From Bacteroidota bacterium (lineage in GTDB: Bacteria; Bacteroidota; Bacteroidia; Chitinophagales; Chitinophagaceae), in NCBI GenBank assembly GCA_023423405.1, contig JAFAFR010000058.1:124001-188000 (forward strand): DNA of 64,000 bases, read 5' to 3'. The notes under the pieces are model-generated. The model ran no database searches. It worked only from the letters and a program-made list of their open reading frames with translations, and was not told the DNA's origin. The position numbers and the translations under genes were made by a program. This document shows, piece after piece, positions 44,351 through 54,060 of the stretch. How positions within the stretch are numbered: the first letter of the stretch is position 1; every line of letters starts with the position of its first letter.

Positions 44351-45622
44351 TTATTTCCAGCTTTCCTGGTGCGTGTATTGTAAATAACCAGCAATCCCCT
44401 GCGCCATTCGTTCGGGCACTTCTTTGCCCCAAGCCGCATATCTTTTTACCAGCGGCGCCACCCGCATTTTCATCTTTTCTTCGTAATGCGATGCAATGCT
44501 GCTCCAGGCATGGTCGAGGAAGGGATTGGAAAAACGGTCCAGCACAAAGCCGGCGAACTGCGCGGCCATGGCTTCGCTGATCTGTGCATTCAGGATCACA
44601 GGCGCAATTTCTTCCCGCATCAGTTTTTCTGCAAACTGCCGGAAAGCGGCGTCGGCCATGGCTTCCCGGACCAATCGGAACCCCGCTGCGATCGCCAGCC
44701 CACAACAAAGGCTGTGCGTTGCGTTGAGCAGGAACAATTTCAGGTCGCGGTGCACGTCGATGTCCGGCACAGCGATGGCTCCGGATCCTTCGTAGCAAAA
44801 GGAAAGCTTTTGCCGCACGCCTTCATCGCCTGTTTCGATTGCCCATAACCGGTAGGGCTCGTTCACTACCAGCAGTTCGTCGCGGTAACCGCAGCGCTGC
44901 TCAAATTCCCGGGCCTCGGTTTCGCTGAGCTTTCCGGTTACAATATTATCCACCAGTGAATTGCAAAAATGGTTGTGACGGTGGAACCAATCCAGGAAGG
45001 AAGCAGAAAGCTTCCAGTCTTCCGCAAGTTGTACGCATATCCGCTTCAACTCCTGCGCATTCCCGGGAATGAGTTCGGTGGCAATAATGACCATGCCGGC
45101 TTTGGGATCGCCCTGGAAGGCCCGGAACCGCGCATGCAAAAAGGCAAGCAGTTTGCCGGGGTAACTGGCCGGGGCGGCTGGACCTTCCCGGTCGCTGGCA
45201 TCGTATGCAATGCCTGATTCGGTGGTATTGGAAACAATGATCTCCAGCGCTGGACTGCCGGCCGCTTCCAGTACAGCCGCCCAGTTCGATTGCGCTTTTA
45301 TGACACGGCTGATCACATTGCTGATGCGGATGCGGTCGATTTGCTGTCCCTGCTGCAGGCCGCGCGTCCAGATACTGTAAAGGTGATCCTGCTCCTCAAA
45401 CGCAGCATGGTCGCCGCCTTCGGTGGACTTCACTACCAGCACGCGTCCGGCGAATTTTCCCCGGCTGTTCGCTTCGTTCAGGATATTGTCCACCAGGCCG
45501 CGTAACAGAACACCGGTTCCAAACTGTAATACTTTCTCGGGATAGGCATGGGCGTTAGCGGGTGGCAGACCGGCGTCGCTGCCGCGGAGAGATTCCAGGA
45601 TGGTGCGATTTAACTGCTTCAT
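44351..45622 (-). CDS. uxaB: tagaturonate reductase
   Basis: A 423-residue member of the mannitol dehydrogenase family. VLQFGTGVLLRGLVDNIL is the NAD-binding start, IIVSNTTESGIAY and FCNSLVDNIVTG are UxaB-type motifs, and VVNEPYRLWAIE lies at the substrate site. It reduces tagaturonate to altronate in galacturonate degradation. No uxaA, uxaC or kduI/kdg gene is nearby, so it acts with genes located elsewhere. It is divergent from a TonB-dependent receptor with a 191-base gap. A fructuronate reductase (UxuB) activity cannot be excluded by eye. Confidence 0.85.
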   Translation of the reverse strand: MKQLNRTILESLRGSDAGLPPANAHAYPEKVLQFGTGVLLRGLVDNILNEANSRGKFAGRVLVVKSTEGGDHAAFEEQDHLYSIWTRGLQQGQQIDRIRISNVISRVIKAQSNWAAVLEAAGSPALEIIVSNTTESGIAYDASDREGPAAPASYPGKLLAFLHARFRAFQGDPKAGMVIIATELIPGNAQELKRICVQLAEDWKLSASFLDWFHRHNHFCNSLVDNIVTGKLSETEAREFEQRCGYRDELLVVNEPYRLWAIETGDEGVRQKLSFCYEGSGAIAVPDIDVHRDLKLFLLNATHSLCCGLAIAAGFRLVREAMADAAFRQFAEKLMREEIAPVILNAQISEAMAAQFAGFVLDRFSNPFLDHAWSSIASHYEEKMKMRVAPLVKRYAAWGKEVPERMAQGIAGYLQYTHQESWK

Positions 45623-45745
45623 ATTCTCAATATAGGATGGGGCACCGAAGCAAAAGCTGCCTGGTTAAAAATGTGGCAGGAATGGCTAAGAAAAAGATTT
45701 TTTAAAAATAAAGTCTATAAAATTAGTAGGATTGACGATTTCTGT

Positions 45746-45753
45746 TATTTTTG
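45746..45753 (+). promoter_or_regulatory. -7-like box upstream of TonB-dependent receptor
   Basis: TATTTTTG matches the Bacteroidota TAnnTTTG box, 60 bases before the ATG at 45814. A strongly A/T-rich stretch (45690-45720) precedes it and may act as an upstream element. No TTG was found at normal -33 spacing; the nearest, at 45732-45734, is 11 bases away. Confidence 0.4.
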
Positions 45754-45762
45754 TGACAGATA

Positions 45763-45792
45763 AGTCTATTAAACATATAGGATAAGTAGACT
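45763..45792. promoter_or_regulatory. inverted repeat near the receptor transcription start
   Basis: AGTCTA (45763-45768) and TAGACT (45787-45792) form a dyad with 18 bases between, just downstream of the -7-like box. A third direct copy, AGTCTAT, is at 45712-45718. It could be an operator; this is inference from symmetry alone. Confidence 0.3.
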
Positions 45793-45813
45793 GAAACTAA
45801 TAAAGAATTGATT

Positions 45814-48357
45814 ATGAGAATTTTATCCTTGACAGTATTCGCTTTACTATTTTGGTTGCAGGGGGTCCGGGCCCAGCAACAGATTTCGGGAACCGTAAAA
45901 GACAGCCTTGGCGGTCCCGTTGCGGGAGCCACCATCCTGGTAAAGGGCACCCAGAATATCACTACTACAGATGCAGCCGGTAACTTCAATTTACAGGTAA
46001 AAAAACCAGCGCCGTTTACCCTCAGCATCTCATCTGTTGGTTTTAAACAGGCCGAATGGCCGGTGAAGGAAGCAGGTGCTATTGCCGTTGTGTTATCTCC
46101 GGGTGAATCGCTTACCGAAGTGGTGATCAGTTCCCGCCGCCGCCTTGAGGCCGCGCAAGATGTGCCCATTCCCATTTCCGTGGTGGGCGGCGCACAGGTG
46201 GAAGCCACCGGCAGTTTCAACGTGAACCGTGTAAAGGAGCTCATTCCTACCGTACAACTTTATTCTTCCAACCCGCGTAATACCACTTTAAATATACGTG
46301 GCCTCGGCTCCACTTTCGGGCTCACCAACGACGGCATTGATCCCGGTGTTGGTTTTTATGTGGATGGAGTTTACTATGCACGTCCTGCGGCTACCACGCT
46401 CGATTTCATCGATATCGACCAGATCGAAGTGCTGCGTGGACCCCAGGGCACCCTGTTCGGCAAGAACACTACGGCGGGTGCTTTCAACATCACCACCCGC
46501 AAACCCAGTTTCACCACGGGCGGAAATTTTGAAGCCAGCTTCGGCAACTTCGGTTATATCCAGGCTAAGGCTTCTGTTACCGGCGCCATCACCCAAAAAC
46601 TCGCCGGCCGCCTGTCTTTTTCCGGCACGCAGCGTGACGGTCTTATCTATAACGAAGCAACCGGGAAAAACATCAACGACATCAACAACCTCGGCGCCCG
46701 CGCGCAGTTGCTCTTCAATCCCAGCGACCGTGTAAGCATTCTTCTCGCCGGCGATGCCTCTCAACAGAAACCTGACGGTTATGCACAGGTGCTGGCCGGC
46801 GTGGTGAAAACCCAGCGGGCAGAATACCGCCAGTTCAGCAGCATCATTGCCGACCTCAATTATACGCCGCCCAGTTACAATGCCTTCGATCGCGTGATAG
46901 ACCACAATACCCCCTGGCGGTCGGGTAACGAACTCGGTGGCGTTTCCCTGAATGCCGATATCAAGATCGGCGGCGGCACCCTCACGTCCACCACCGCCTG
47001 GCGTTACTGGAACTGGGATCCTTCCAACGACCGCGATTTTACCGGCCTGGCCGTGTTGCAAAAATCACAGGCCACTTCCAAACACCAGCAATGGACACAG
47101 GAACTCCGCTATGCCGGCGACCTCCGTTCCAATATCAGTGGTGTGATCGGCGCCTTCTTCATGGGCCAGGATTTGAAATCTGAACCTTATCATATTGAAG
47201 AATCGGGCGATGCACAATGGCGCTTTTCGCAGAGCACTACCAGCGAAAAATGGGCCACACCGGGACTCTTCGACGGCTATGGCATCAAAACCACCAACCG
47301 GCTGAAAAGCTTTTCTGCAGCGGTTTTCGGACAGATCGACTGGGCCATTACCGAGCACCTGCACATCCTGCCCGGACTCCGTTACAATTACGACGAAAAA
47401 ACGGTGAACTATAAGCGCGAAACCTACGGCGGATTGCAAACCGATGATCCCGACCTGATCGCGCTGAAAAAACTGGTGTACTCCGACCAGGCTTTCGACG
47501 CCAACCTCAGCGAGAACAATTTCTCCGGTCAACTGACCGTGGCGTATAAGATCGCCAGCCGCCTGAACGCCTTTGCGACCTTCTCTACCAGCTACAAGCC
47601 TGCAGGCCTCAACCTGGGTGGTCTTCCTACCGCCAATGGACAACCGATGCTGGAACTGGCTACCCTCAAACCGGAGTATGTAACGCATTACGAAGTGGGC
47701 GTGAAAACCAAACCCAGCAACCGCTCCACGCTTAATTTCGTGGTTCACTATACCGACGTGAAAGATTACCAGACCCAGGTGCAGACGGCCGAAGTGGGCG
47801 TGAACCGCGGCTATCTTGCCAATGCGGAGAAAGTAAGGGTGCTGGGTGGAGAACTGGACGGTACCTTACAGGCCAGCCGCTACCTGTACCTCTACGGATC
47901 GCTGGCTTATACCGATGGTACCTACGTTACCTTTACCAATGCGCCTGTGCCCCTGGAAGAAACCGGTGGGAAAGATGCTTTCAAAGACATCTCCGGATCC
48001 GACCTGCCGGGCATTTCAAAATGGGCAGGATCAGCCGGCGGCGAGTTCAGTTCCAAATCGAAGAAGATCATCGGTCAGGAAGGGAAATATTTCCTGGGCC
48101 TTGACGGCTATTACCGTTCCGGCTTTTCTTCCAGCGGCTCGCCTTCCAAGTACCTGAACATTGATGGATACGCCCTGGTGAATGCGCGCATTGGTTTCCG
48201 GGCCAAAGAAGGATTTTCTCTCTCTGTGTGGAGCCGCAACCTGCTGAACAAAGATTACTATGAGCAATTGCTGCCTGCGGCAGGAAATGCCGGGCACTAT
48301 GCAGCAGTACTGGGCGATCAGCGCACTTATGGCGTAACCCTTAAATATTCTTTCTGA
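45814..48357 (+). CDS. TonB-dependent receptor with N-terminal carboxypeptidase-regulatory domain
   Basis: An 847-residue outer-membrane receptor. After the signal peptide (ending VRAQ) comes a CarboxypepD_reg-like domain (about 22-105: ISGTVKDSLGGPVAGATILVKG). The plug follows (PIPISVVGGAQVEATGSFNVNRVKELIPTVQ, IEVLRGPQGTLFGKNTTAGAFNI), then a 22-strand barrel ending in VTLKYSF. The barrel sequence belongs to the FepA/CirA-like class, not SusC, and no SusD gene follows. The ligand may be a siderophore or small molecule. I choose the ATG at 45814 rather than the TTG at 45808. It converges on the RND efflux operon with a 19-base gap. Confidence 0.93.
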   Translation: MRILSLTVFALLFWLQGVRAQQQISGTVKDSLGGPVAGATILVKGTQNITTTDAAGNFNLQVKKPAPFTLSISSVGFKQAEWPVKEAGAIAVVLSPGESLTEVVISSRRRLEAAQDVPIPISVVGGAQVEATGSFNVNRVKELIPTVQLYSSNPRNTTLNIRGLGSTFGLTNDGIDPGVGFYVDGVYYARPAATTLDFIDIDQIEVLRGPQGTLFGKNTTAGAFNITTRKPSFTTGGNFEASFGNFGYIQAKASVTGAITQKLAGRLSFSGTQRDGLIYNEATGKNINDINNLGARAQLLFNPSDRVSILLAGDASQQKPDGYAQVLAGVVKTQRAEYRQFSSIIADLNYTPPSYNAFDRVIDHNTPWRSGNELGGVSLNADIKIGGGTLTSTTAWRYWNWDPSNDRDFTGLAVLQKSQATSKHQQWTQELRYAGDLRSNISGVIGAFFMGQDLKSEPYHIEESGDAQWRFSQSTTSEKWATPGLFDGYGIKTTNRLKSFSAAVFGQIDWAITEHLHILPGLRYNYDEKTVNYKRETYGGLQTDDPDLIALKKLVYSDQAFDANLSENNFSGQLTVAYKIASRLNAFATFSTSYKPAGLNLGGLPTANGQPMLELATLKPEYVTHYEVGVKTKPSNRSTLNFVVHYTDVKDYQTQVQTAEVGVNRGYLANAEKVRVLGGELDGTLQASRYLYLYGSLAYTDGTYVTFTNAPVPLEETGGKDAFKDISGSDLPGISKWAGSAGGEFSSKSKKIIGQEGKYFLGLDGYYRSGFSSSGSPSKYLNIDGYALVNARIGFRAKEGFSLSVWSRNLLNKDYYEQLLPAAGNAGHYAAVLGDQRTYGVTLKYSF

Positions 48358-48376
48358 GAAAGCAGCAGTAAGACAG

Positions 48377-49816
48377 CTACCATCCACCACCCAGCGCACG
48401 GTAAAGCCCAACCGATAATTTGAGCATATCGCGCCGTTGTTCGGTGAGTTCTAGTTCAGCGTCCAGCGCACCGCGTTGGGCGCTGATCACTTCCAGGTAG
48501 TTGGCATAGCCGGTATAGTACAGTTCTCTTGCTGTGCCCACAGCGGCCTGCAGCACCCGTACTTCTTCCTGTTTGAGGGCGTAGGCTTTGTTGCCGTTGT
48601 CGAGCCCTGCTTTTAAGGTCCTTACTTCCCGGAAAGCCGCCAGCAGTTTTTTCTGGTATTGCAGCACGGCTTCGCGTTGTTCGGCATGGGCGACAAGTTG
48701 CTCCGCCTTCAACTGGTGGCGGTTAAAAAGAGGGGCTGTGATGCCCGCCAGCGCGCCATAGGCAATAGACGCGGGCTGAAAAAGAAGTGCGGCTTTAAAC
48801 GCATTGAAACCGATATAGGGACTCAGTTGCAGTCCGGGATAGAAGGCTTTGGCGGCTGCGCTGCTGTTGAATCCTGCGGCTGTCATCTGGTGTTGCGCTT
48901 CGCGCAGATCGGGCCGGTTTTCCAGGAGGGCTGCCGGGTTGCCTGGCTGCGGCCATTTGCCCATGGGCGTATCCATTCGTATGCTGTCGCGCGCAATGGT
49001 TTGCGGGTACCTGCCGCAGAGGGTGTTGAGTTCATTTTCTGTTGCAACGATCGATTGGCGGATGGCGAATTCGAGCGAACGCGTACGCAGCAATTGCGCC
49101 TGGAATTGCTGCACAGCCAGTTCGGTGGCCTTTCCCGCTTCTTTCTGCACTTTCACTACTTCCAGCGCCGCATCCTGCAGGGCAGAGTTGCGCGCTACGA
49201 TCCGCAGCTCATTGTCGAGCGCAATAAGGTCGTAGTACAAAGAAGCAACCGATGCTACCAACTCCGTTTGCAGCGCCTGCCTGGCCATATCGCTGGCAAG
49301 AAAGGATTCTACGGCGCTGCGCTGCCGGTCCTTGAGCCTGCCCCAGATATCGATCTCCCAGTTGCTGCGGAAGCCTATAAAATAATCCGGCGTGAGGCCG
49401 GTGGGGATCTTCTGGTCCTTATCGATATTGGGCGACAGGTTGGTATCGAAATTGCCCACGCCGTTCAGTGTATAGTCACCGTAATGGTCAAACGAAGCAG
49501 TGGCCATGGCATTGAGCGTGGGTATGCGCGCACCGCGGCTGCTGCGGATGAGGGCCCGCGATTGCTCCAGCCGCTGGAAGGCGATCAGCAGGTCGGGGTT
49601 GTTGCGGATGGCCGTATCGACCAGCGCACGCAGTTGGGCATCCTGGAAAAATTGCTGCCAGGAAATGCGCTGCTGGCTGGTGTCGGGAATGCTGCCTTCT
49701 TCAAAAGTTGCGGGCAGCTCTTTTATGGTGGGCAGGTTTTGCGGTGGTTTCACCTTGCAGGCGCCCAGCGTCAGCACAAACAGCAGCACCGGCAGGGAAT
49801 ATCTCTTACGCAACAT
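48377..49816 (-). CDS. RND efflux outer-membrane factor (OprM/NodT family)
   Basis: A 479-residue lipoprotein (lipobox TLGACKVK) of the TolC/OprM type. Repeated helical hairpins are visible (RALVDTAIRNNPDLLIAFQRLEQSRALI; WEIDIWGRLKDRQRSAVESFLAS; ALQDAALEVVKVQKEAGKATELAV; the conserved LLENRPDLREAQHQM). It forms the outer-membrane channel of the tripartite pump encoded upstream. Its start overlaps the end of the permease gene by 11 bases. It is the last gene of the operon. Confidence 0.94.
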   Translation of the reverse strand: MLRKRYSLPVLLFVLTLGACKVKPPQNLPTIKELPATFEEGSIPDTSQQRISWQQFFQDAQLRALVDTAIRNNPDLLIAFQRLEQSRALIRSSRGARIPTLNAMATASFDHYGDYTLNGVGNFDTNLSPNIDKDQKIPTGLTPDYFIGFRSNWEIDIWGRLKDRQRSAVESFLASDMARQALQTELVASVASLYYDLIALDNELRIVARNSALQDAALEVVKVQKEAGKATELAVQQFQAQLLRTRSLEFAIRQSIVATENELNTLCGRYPQTIARDSIRMDTPMGKWPQPGNPAALLENRPDLREAQHQMTAAGFNSSAAAKAFYPGLQLSPYIGFNAFKAALLFQPASIAYGALAGITAPLFNRHQLKAEQLVAHAEQREAVLQYQKKLLAAFREVRTLKAGLDNGNKAYALKQEEVRVLQAAVGTARELYYTGYANYLEVISAQRGALDAELELTEQRRDMLKLSVGLYRALGGGW

Positions 49817-52800
49817 GTTTTTTGGTTTTCTTTTCAGCCAGGCTGGCGAAGATCACATAGAGGCCCGGCACCAGGAAGATGCCGAAGACGGTGCCCAGCA
49901 GCATGCCGCCGGCAGCGGCCATACCGATGCTGCGATTGCCCATAGCGCCTGCGCCGCTTGCCATACAAAGCGGGATCAGTCCGGCAATGAAGGCGAAGGA
50001 AGTCATCAGGATGGGCCGCAGGCGCGAGATGGCGCCCTCTTTGGCTGCTTCTAAAATGCTTAGCCCTTCTTTGCGCCGCAGGATGGAAAATTCCACCATC
50101 AGGATGGCGTTCTTGCTGAGCAGTCCCACCAGCATCACGAGGGCAACCTGCGCATAGATATTGTTATCGAGCCCCGCCACCGTCAGGAAAAAATAGGAAC
50201 CCAGAATACCGGGCGGAAGCGACAATATAACGGCCATGGGTAGGGCAAAACTCTCGTACTGCGCAGCGAGCAGCAGGTACACGAACACCAGCACGATGGC
50301 AAAAATGAACAGCGTCTGGTTGCCGGAGATCACCTGTTCGCGGGTCATGCCGCTCCATTCGTAGCTGTATCCCTGTGGCAGTGATTTGGCGGCTACTTCC
50401 TTAATGGCTTCCACCGCTTCGCCGCTGCTCACGCCTTCCTTCGCTTCGCCAGTGATCATGGCTGCTGTGTACATGTTGTAGCGGCTGATCTGCTCGGGAC
50501 CGAACACTCTTTCCAGCCTGATGAATGTGGCGAAGGGAACCATTTCACCTTCCCTGTTCTTCACGTGCAGGTTGAGCACGTCTTCGGGTTTGGCGCGGTA
50601 CTGCGGGTAGGCCTGCAGCATCACTTTGTACATCTGGCCGAAGCGGATGAAGTTGGTGGCGTAAAAACTACCCAGCAGGGTTTGCAGGGTGCTCATGGCA
50701 TTGTCGACCGTAACGCCTTTTTTGGCGGCCATTTCCTGGTCCACATGAATGAGGTATTGCGGGAAGTTGGGATCGAAGCTGGTAGACGCCGTAGCGATGG
50801 CCTTGTGCTGCTGCAGGTTTTCGAGGAAGTCCTGGGTCACTTTGGCGGTTTCATCCAGTTTGGCGCCGCGGTTGCGGTTCAGCAGGCGGAATTCAAATCC
50901 GCTTGCGTTGCCGAAGCCGGGAACGGTGGGCGGAGAGAAGAATTCGATGCTGGCGTCGGTGAGGTGTTTGGTTTTCTGGTTCAGTTCACGTACTAACTCC
51001 GGCACAGTCTTATCGCGTTTGTCCCAGGGCGTTAGGTTGATCATGGCCATGCCGTAGGAAGCGCCGGAGATTTCGCTCATGAGGCTGTAACCCGCCAGGG
51101 TGCTGATGTTTTCCACGTTCGGCAGGCTGCGCGTGATGTGGTCGATGCTGTCGAGAACCTGCTCCGTTCTTTCCACCGTGGAGCCGGGCGGTGTGGTCAC
51201 GTTCACGTAGATCATGCTCTGGTCTTCGGTGGGAATGAAACCGCCGGGCAGGAAACGCCCGTTCAGCGCCACCAGTCCGCAGAAGAAAAGAAAGAGCACC
51301 ACGGTGATCATTTTTCTCCCGGCGATGCGCGCCACCAGGCGGCCGAAGGAAGATTCCGTGGCGTCGTATCCCCTGTTAAAGGATTTATAGAAACGCTGCA
51401 GCCAGGATTTTTTCACGTTGGTATCGTGGCGCATCAGCAGGGCGCAGAGCGCGGGAGTAAGCGTAAGGGCGTTGATGCCGCTCAGCACGATGGCCATGGC
51501 CAGGGTGAGGGAGAATTGCCGGTAGAATACGCCCACTGGCCCGCTCAGGAAGGCCACGGGCACAAACACGGCCGACATCACCAGTGTGATCGCCACAATG
51601 GCGCCGCTGATCTCCTTCATGGCTTCGATGGTGGCTTCGAGCGGCGGCAGGTGTTTGGTGGTCATTTTCACGTGCACCGCTTCCACGACCACGATGGCGT
51701 TGTCCACCACGATGCCGATGGCCAGCACCAGCGCAAAAAGTGTAAGTATGTTAATGGAAAAGCCCAGCACCTGCAGGAAGGCGAGCGTACCCACCAGCGC
51801 CACCGGCACGGCCAGCGCGGGGATCAGGGTGCTGCGGAAGTCCTGCAGGAAAATGAATACCACGATGAACACGAGGATGAATGCTTCTACCAGGGTGCGC
51901 AGTACGGAGTCAATGCTGGCATCGAGAAAACGCGATACGTCGTAGGCGTAATTGTAGGTCATGCCGGGCGGGAAGCCTTCTTCTTTAAGGGTTTCGAGCC
52001 GGGCTTTTATTTCATCGATCACCTGGCTGGCGTTGGAGCCGGGCCTTTGTTTGATCATGATGGAAGCCGATGGCCGGCCGTCTGTTTTGGAGGCCATGTC
52101 GTAGCTCACCGTTCCGAACTCAATGTCGGCGATGTCTTTCAGGCGCAGCAGCGATCCGTCGGGCTGCGCTTTGAGCACCACCTGCTGGTATTCTTCGGGG
52201 GTATTGAATTTGCCGGTGTACTTGAGTACGTATTGTTTTACCTGCTTGTCCTTGCCCGAGTTTTCGCCCACCACGCCGGGGGCCGCTTCGATGTTCTGTG
52301 CACGCAGGGTCTGGATCACTTCCTCGCTGGAAATATTGTACGCAAGCATGCGGTCGGGTTTCAGCCATACGCGCATGGAGTATTCGCGGGCGCCCATGAT
52401 GTCGAGAAAACCCACGCCGTTGATGCGTTTGAGTTCGGGCAGCACGTTGATGTCGACATAGTTGTAGATGAACTCTTCGTTCATGCTGCTGTCGGTGCTG
52501 TAAATGTTGAGGTAGAGCAGCATGCTGTTCACCTCTTTTTCTGTCACCACGCCGGCCTTGATCACTTCTTCGGGCAATTCATCAAGTACGGTGGTGACGC
52601 GGTTCTGCACGTTTACTGCTGCCTGATCGGGATCGGTGCCCACTTCAAAGAATACCTGGATGAGGGTGGTGCCGTTGTTGCTGCTCACCGAGTTCATGTA
52701 GGTCATGCCGGGTACGCCGTTGATGGCGCGTTCCAGGGGCGTGGCCACGGCGTTGGCGCATACTTCAGCGTTGGCGCCGTTGTAGTTGGCCGTTACCACC

Positions 52801-52928
52801 ACGCTGGGCGGCACGATGTCGGGGAACTGGGTGATGGGCAGGGTAAAGAGCGCCAGGAGGCCCAGCAGGGTAATGAGGATGGATATGACAAGCGAAAGTA
52901 CCGGGCGCCGGATGAAAGTCTCAATCAT
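49806..52928 (-). CDS. RND efflux permease (HAE1/AcrB type)
   Basis: A 1040-residue inner-membrane proton-driven exporter, full length for the family. The N-terminus FIRRPVLSLVISILITLLGLLAL, the porter domains and the second half repeat with SKNAILMVEFSILRRKEG are typical; the TM10 lysine is present. In TM4 the segment AIGIVVDNAIVVVEAVH has Asp409 followed by Asn410 where AcrB has two aspartates. It takes drugs, bile salts or similar amphiphiles; the specificity is unknown. Its start overlaps the adaptor gene end by 8 bases. Confidence 0.96.
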   Translation of the reverse strand: MIETFIRRPVLSLVISILITLLGLLALFTLPITQFPDIVPPSVVVTANYNGANAEVCANAVATPLERAINGVPGMTYMNSVSSNNGTTLIQVFFEVGTDPDQAAVNVQNRVTTVLDELPEEVIKAGVVTEKEVNSMLLYLNIYSTDSSMNEEFIYNYVDINVLPELKRINGVGFLDIMGAREYSMRVWLKPDRMLAYNISSEEVIQTLRAQNIEAAPGVVGENSGKDKQVKQYVLKYTGKFNTPEEYQQVVLKAQPDGSLLRLKDIADIEFGTVSYDMASKTDGRPSASIMIKQRPGSNASQVIDEIKARLETLKEEGFPPGMTYNYAYDVSRFLDASIDSVLRTLVEAFILVFIVVFIFLQDFRSTLIPALAVPVALVGTLAFLQVLGFSINILTLFALVLAIGIVVDNAIVVVEAVHVKMTTKHLPPLEATIEAMKEISGAIVAITLVMSAVFVPVAFLSGPVGVFYRQFSLTLAMAIVLSGINALTLTPALCALLMRHDTNVKKSWLQRFYKSFNRGYDATESSFGRLVARIAGRKMITVVLFLFFCGLVALNGRFLPGGFIPTEDQSMIYVNVTTPPGSTVERTEQVLDSIDHITRSLPNVENISTLAGYSLMSEISGASYGMAMINLTPWDKRDKTVPELVRELNQKTKHLTDASIEFFSPPTVPGFGNASGFEFRLLNRNRGAKLDETAKVTQDFLENLQQHKAIATASTSFDPNFPQYLIHVDQEMAAKKGVTVDNAMSTLQTLLGSFYATNFIRFGQMYKVMLQAYPQYRAKPEDVLNLHVKNREGEMVPFATFIRLERVFGPEQISRYNMYTAAMITGEAKEGVSSGEAVEAIKEVAAKSLPQGYSYEWSGMTREQVISGNQTLFIFAIVLVFVYLLLAAQYESFALPMAVILSLPPGILGSYFFLTVAGLDNNIYAQVALVMLVGLLSKNAILMVEFSILRRKEGLSILEAAKEGAISRLRPILMTSFAFIAGLIPLCMASGAGAMGNRSIGMAAAGGMLLGTVFGIFLVPGLYVIFASLAEKKTKKHVA

Positions 52929-54051
52929 TGAAGGCCTGGTTTATATAACGGGGTTGTATAACCGTACCATCCTTTATTTGCTGGATGCCTTCAAACACAA
53001 TGGTTTCACCTTCGGAGAGGCCGCCGGAAACCAGCAGGTACTGGTCCATTCTGCCAGCAGGGCGAATGTCGCGCATGCGCACCATGTGCTGGCTGTCCAT
53101 CACGAATACATAGTTCTTGTCCTGTATTTCGAATACCGATTTCTGCGGTACCATCAATACCTCTTTCACATTGCGCGTGAGGCTCACCTTGCCGGTAGCA
53201 CCGTGTTTGAGCATCTTATCGGGATTGGGGAATTTGGCGCGGAAGGCAATGGAGCCGGTCTTTTCATCGAATACGCTTTCCATGGTTTCAACGGTGCCGG
53301 TTTGCGGGTAGCGGCTGCCGTCGGCCAGCGTGAGCTCAATGTTTTCGAGGCTGGGTTTGTTCTCTTCCTTCGACTTCATGAAATGCAGGTATTCGTTTTC
53401 GCTTACGTTGAAATAAGCATAAACGGCATCAAGGTTGGATACGGTGGTGAGCAGGCTGCCTTCGTCCACCAGGCTGCCTACCTTATAAGGGAGGCGGTCC
53501 ACTACGCCATTAAAGGGGGAGCGGATGAAGGTGTAGGAAAGGCGGATGCGCGCGTTTTCCGCATGGCTGCGCGCTTCCTGTAAGCGGGCTTCCGCCTGTT
53601 TCACTTTGGAAGCAGCGAGCGAAAGTTCAGAAGTGGAGATGATGTTTTTCTCCACCAGTTTTTTCACGCGGCTTTCTTCGAGACGGGCTGTTTCCAACTC
53701 TGCTTCTGCATTATTCACCAATGCTTCGGCCTGGCTGAGCTGGTTGCGGTATTCGGCGTCGTTGAGGCGGAAGAGGGGCTGGCCTTTTTTAACGGTGGCG
53801 CCTTCGTCTACCAGGATCTGGTCGATGAAGCCGGGCACTTTGGCGCGGATCTCCACGTTTTGCAGGGCCTGGATATCGGCCACGTAAGACTTCACCAGCA
53901 GGGTATCAAGTTGCTGGATCGTAAGCACCGGGAGCTTCACGGGCTCCTGTTTGTTGTTGTCGGGGTGTCCTTTTGCGCTGCAGCCAGCCTGGAATACCAA
54001 TGCGATGCCTGCCAGCACTTGCAGGTAACTGAAACGAAATGTCATGTACAT
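52921..54051 (-). CDS. RND efflux periplasmic adaptor (membrane fusion protein)
   Basis: A 376-residue lipoprotein (lipobox VFQAGCSAK) of the AcrA/MexA type. The order is lipoyl half (VEIRAKVPGFIDQILVDEGATVKKGQPLFRLND), a long alpha-hairpin (about 95-165), second lipoyl half (IRSPFNGVVDRLPYKVGSLVDEGSLLTTV), beta barrel and membrane-proximal domain. It links the permease to the outer-membrane factor. The start is either 54051 or 54045; I use the first ATG. It is the first gene of a three-gene overlapping operon with a promoter immediately upstream. Confidence 0.94.
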   Translation of the reverse strand: MYMTFRFSYLQVLAGIALVFQAGCSAKGHPDNNKQEPVKLPVLTIQQLDTLLVKSYVADIQALQNVEIRAKVPGFIDQILVDEGATVKKGQPLFRLNDAEYRNQLSQAEALVNNAEAELETARLEESRVKKLVEKNIISTSELSLAASKVKQAEARLQEARSHAENARIRLSYTFIRSPFNGVVDRLPYKVGSLVDEGSLLTTVSNLDAVYAYFNVSENEYLHFMKSKEENKPSLENIELTLADGSRYPQTGTVETMESVFDEKTGSIAFRAKFPNPDKMLKHGATGKVSLTRNVKEVLMVPQKSVFEIQDKNYVFVMDSQHMVRMRDIRPAGRMDQYLLVSGGLSEGETIVFEGIQQIKDGTVIQPRYINQAFND

Positions 54052-54060
54052 GAATTTTAA

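Noticed and set aside
45814..48357. Assignment of the receptor with uxaB to a pectin PUL
   Set aside because: The receptor is not SusC-type, no SusD, lyase or other uronate genes are near, and the two genes are divergent.
51138..52931. 597-codon open frame antisense to the RND permease
   Set aside because: It mirrors the real gene codon for codon, is rich in His, Gly and Val without any family motif, and the opposite strand encodes a complete AcrB-type protein.
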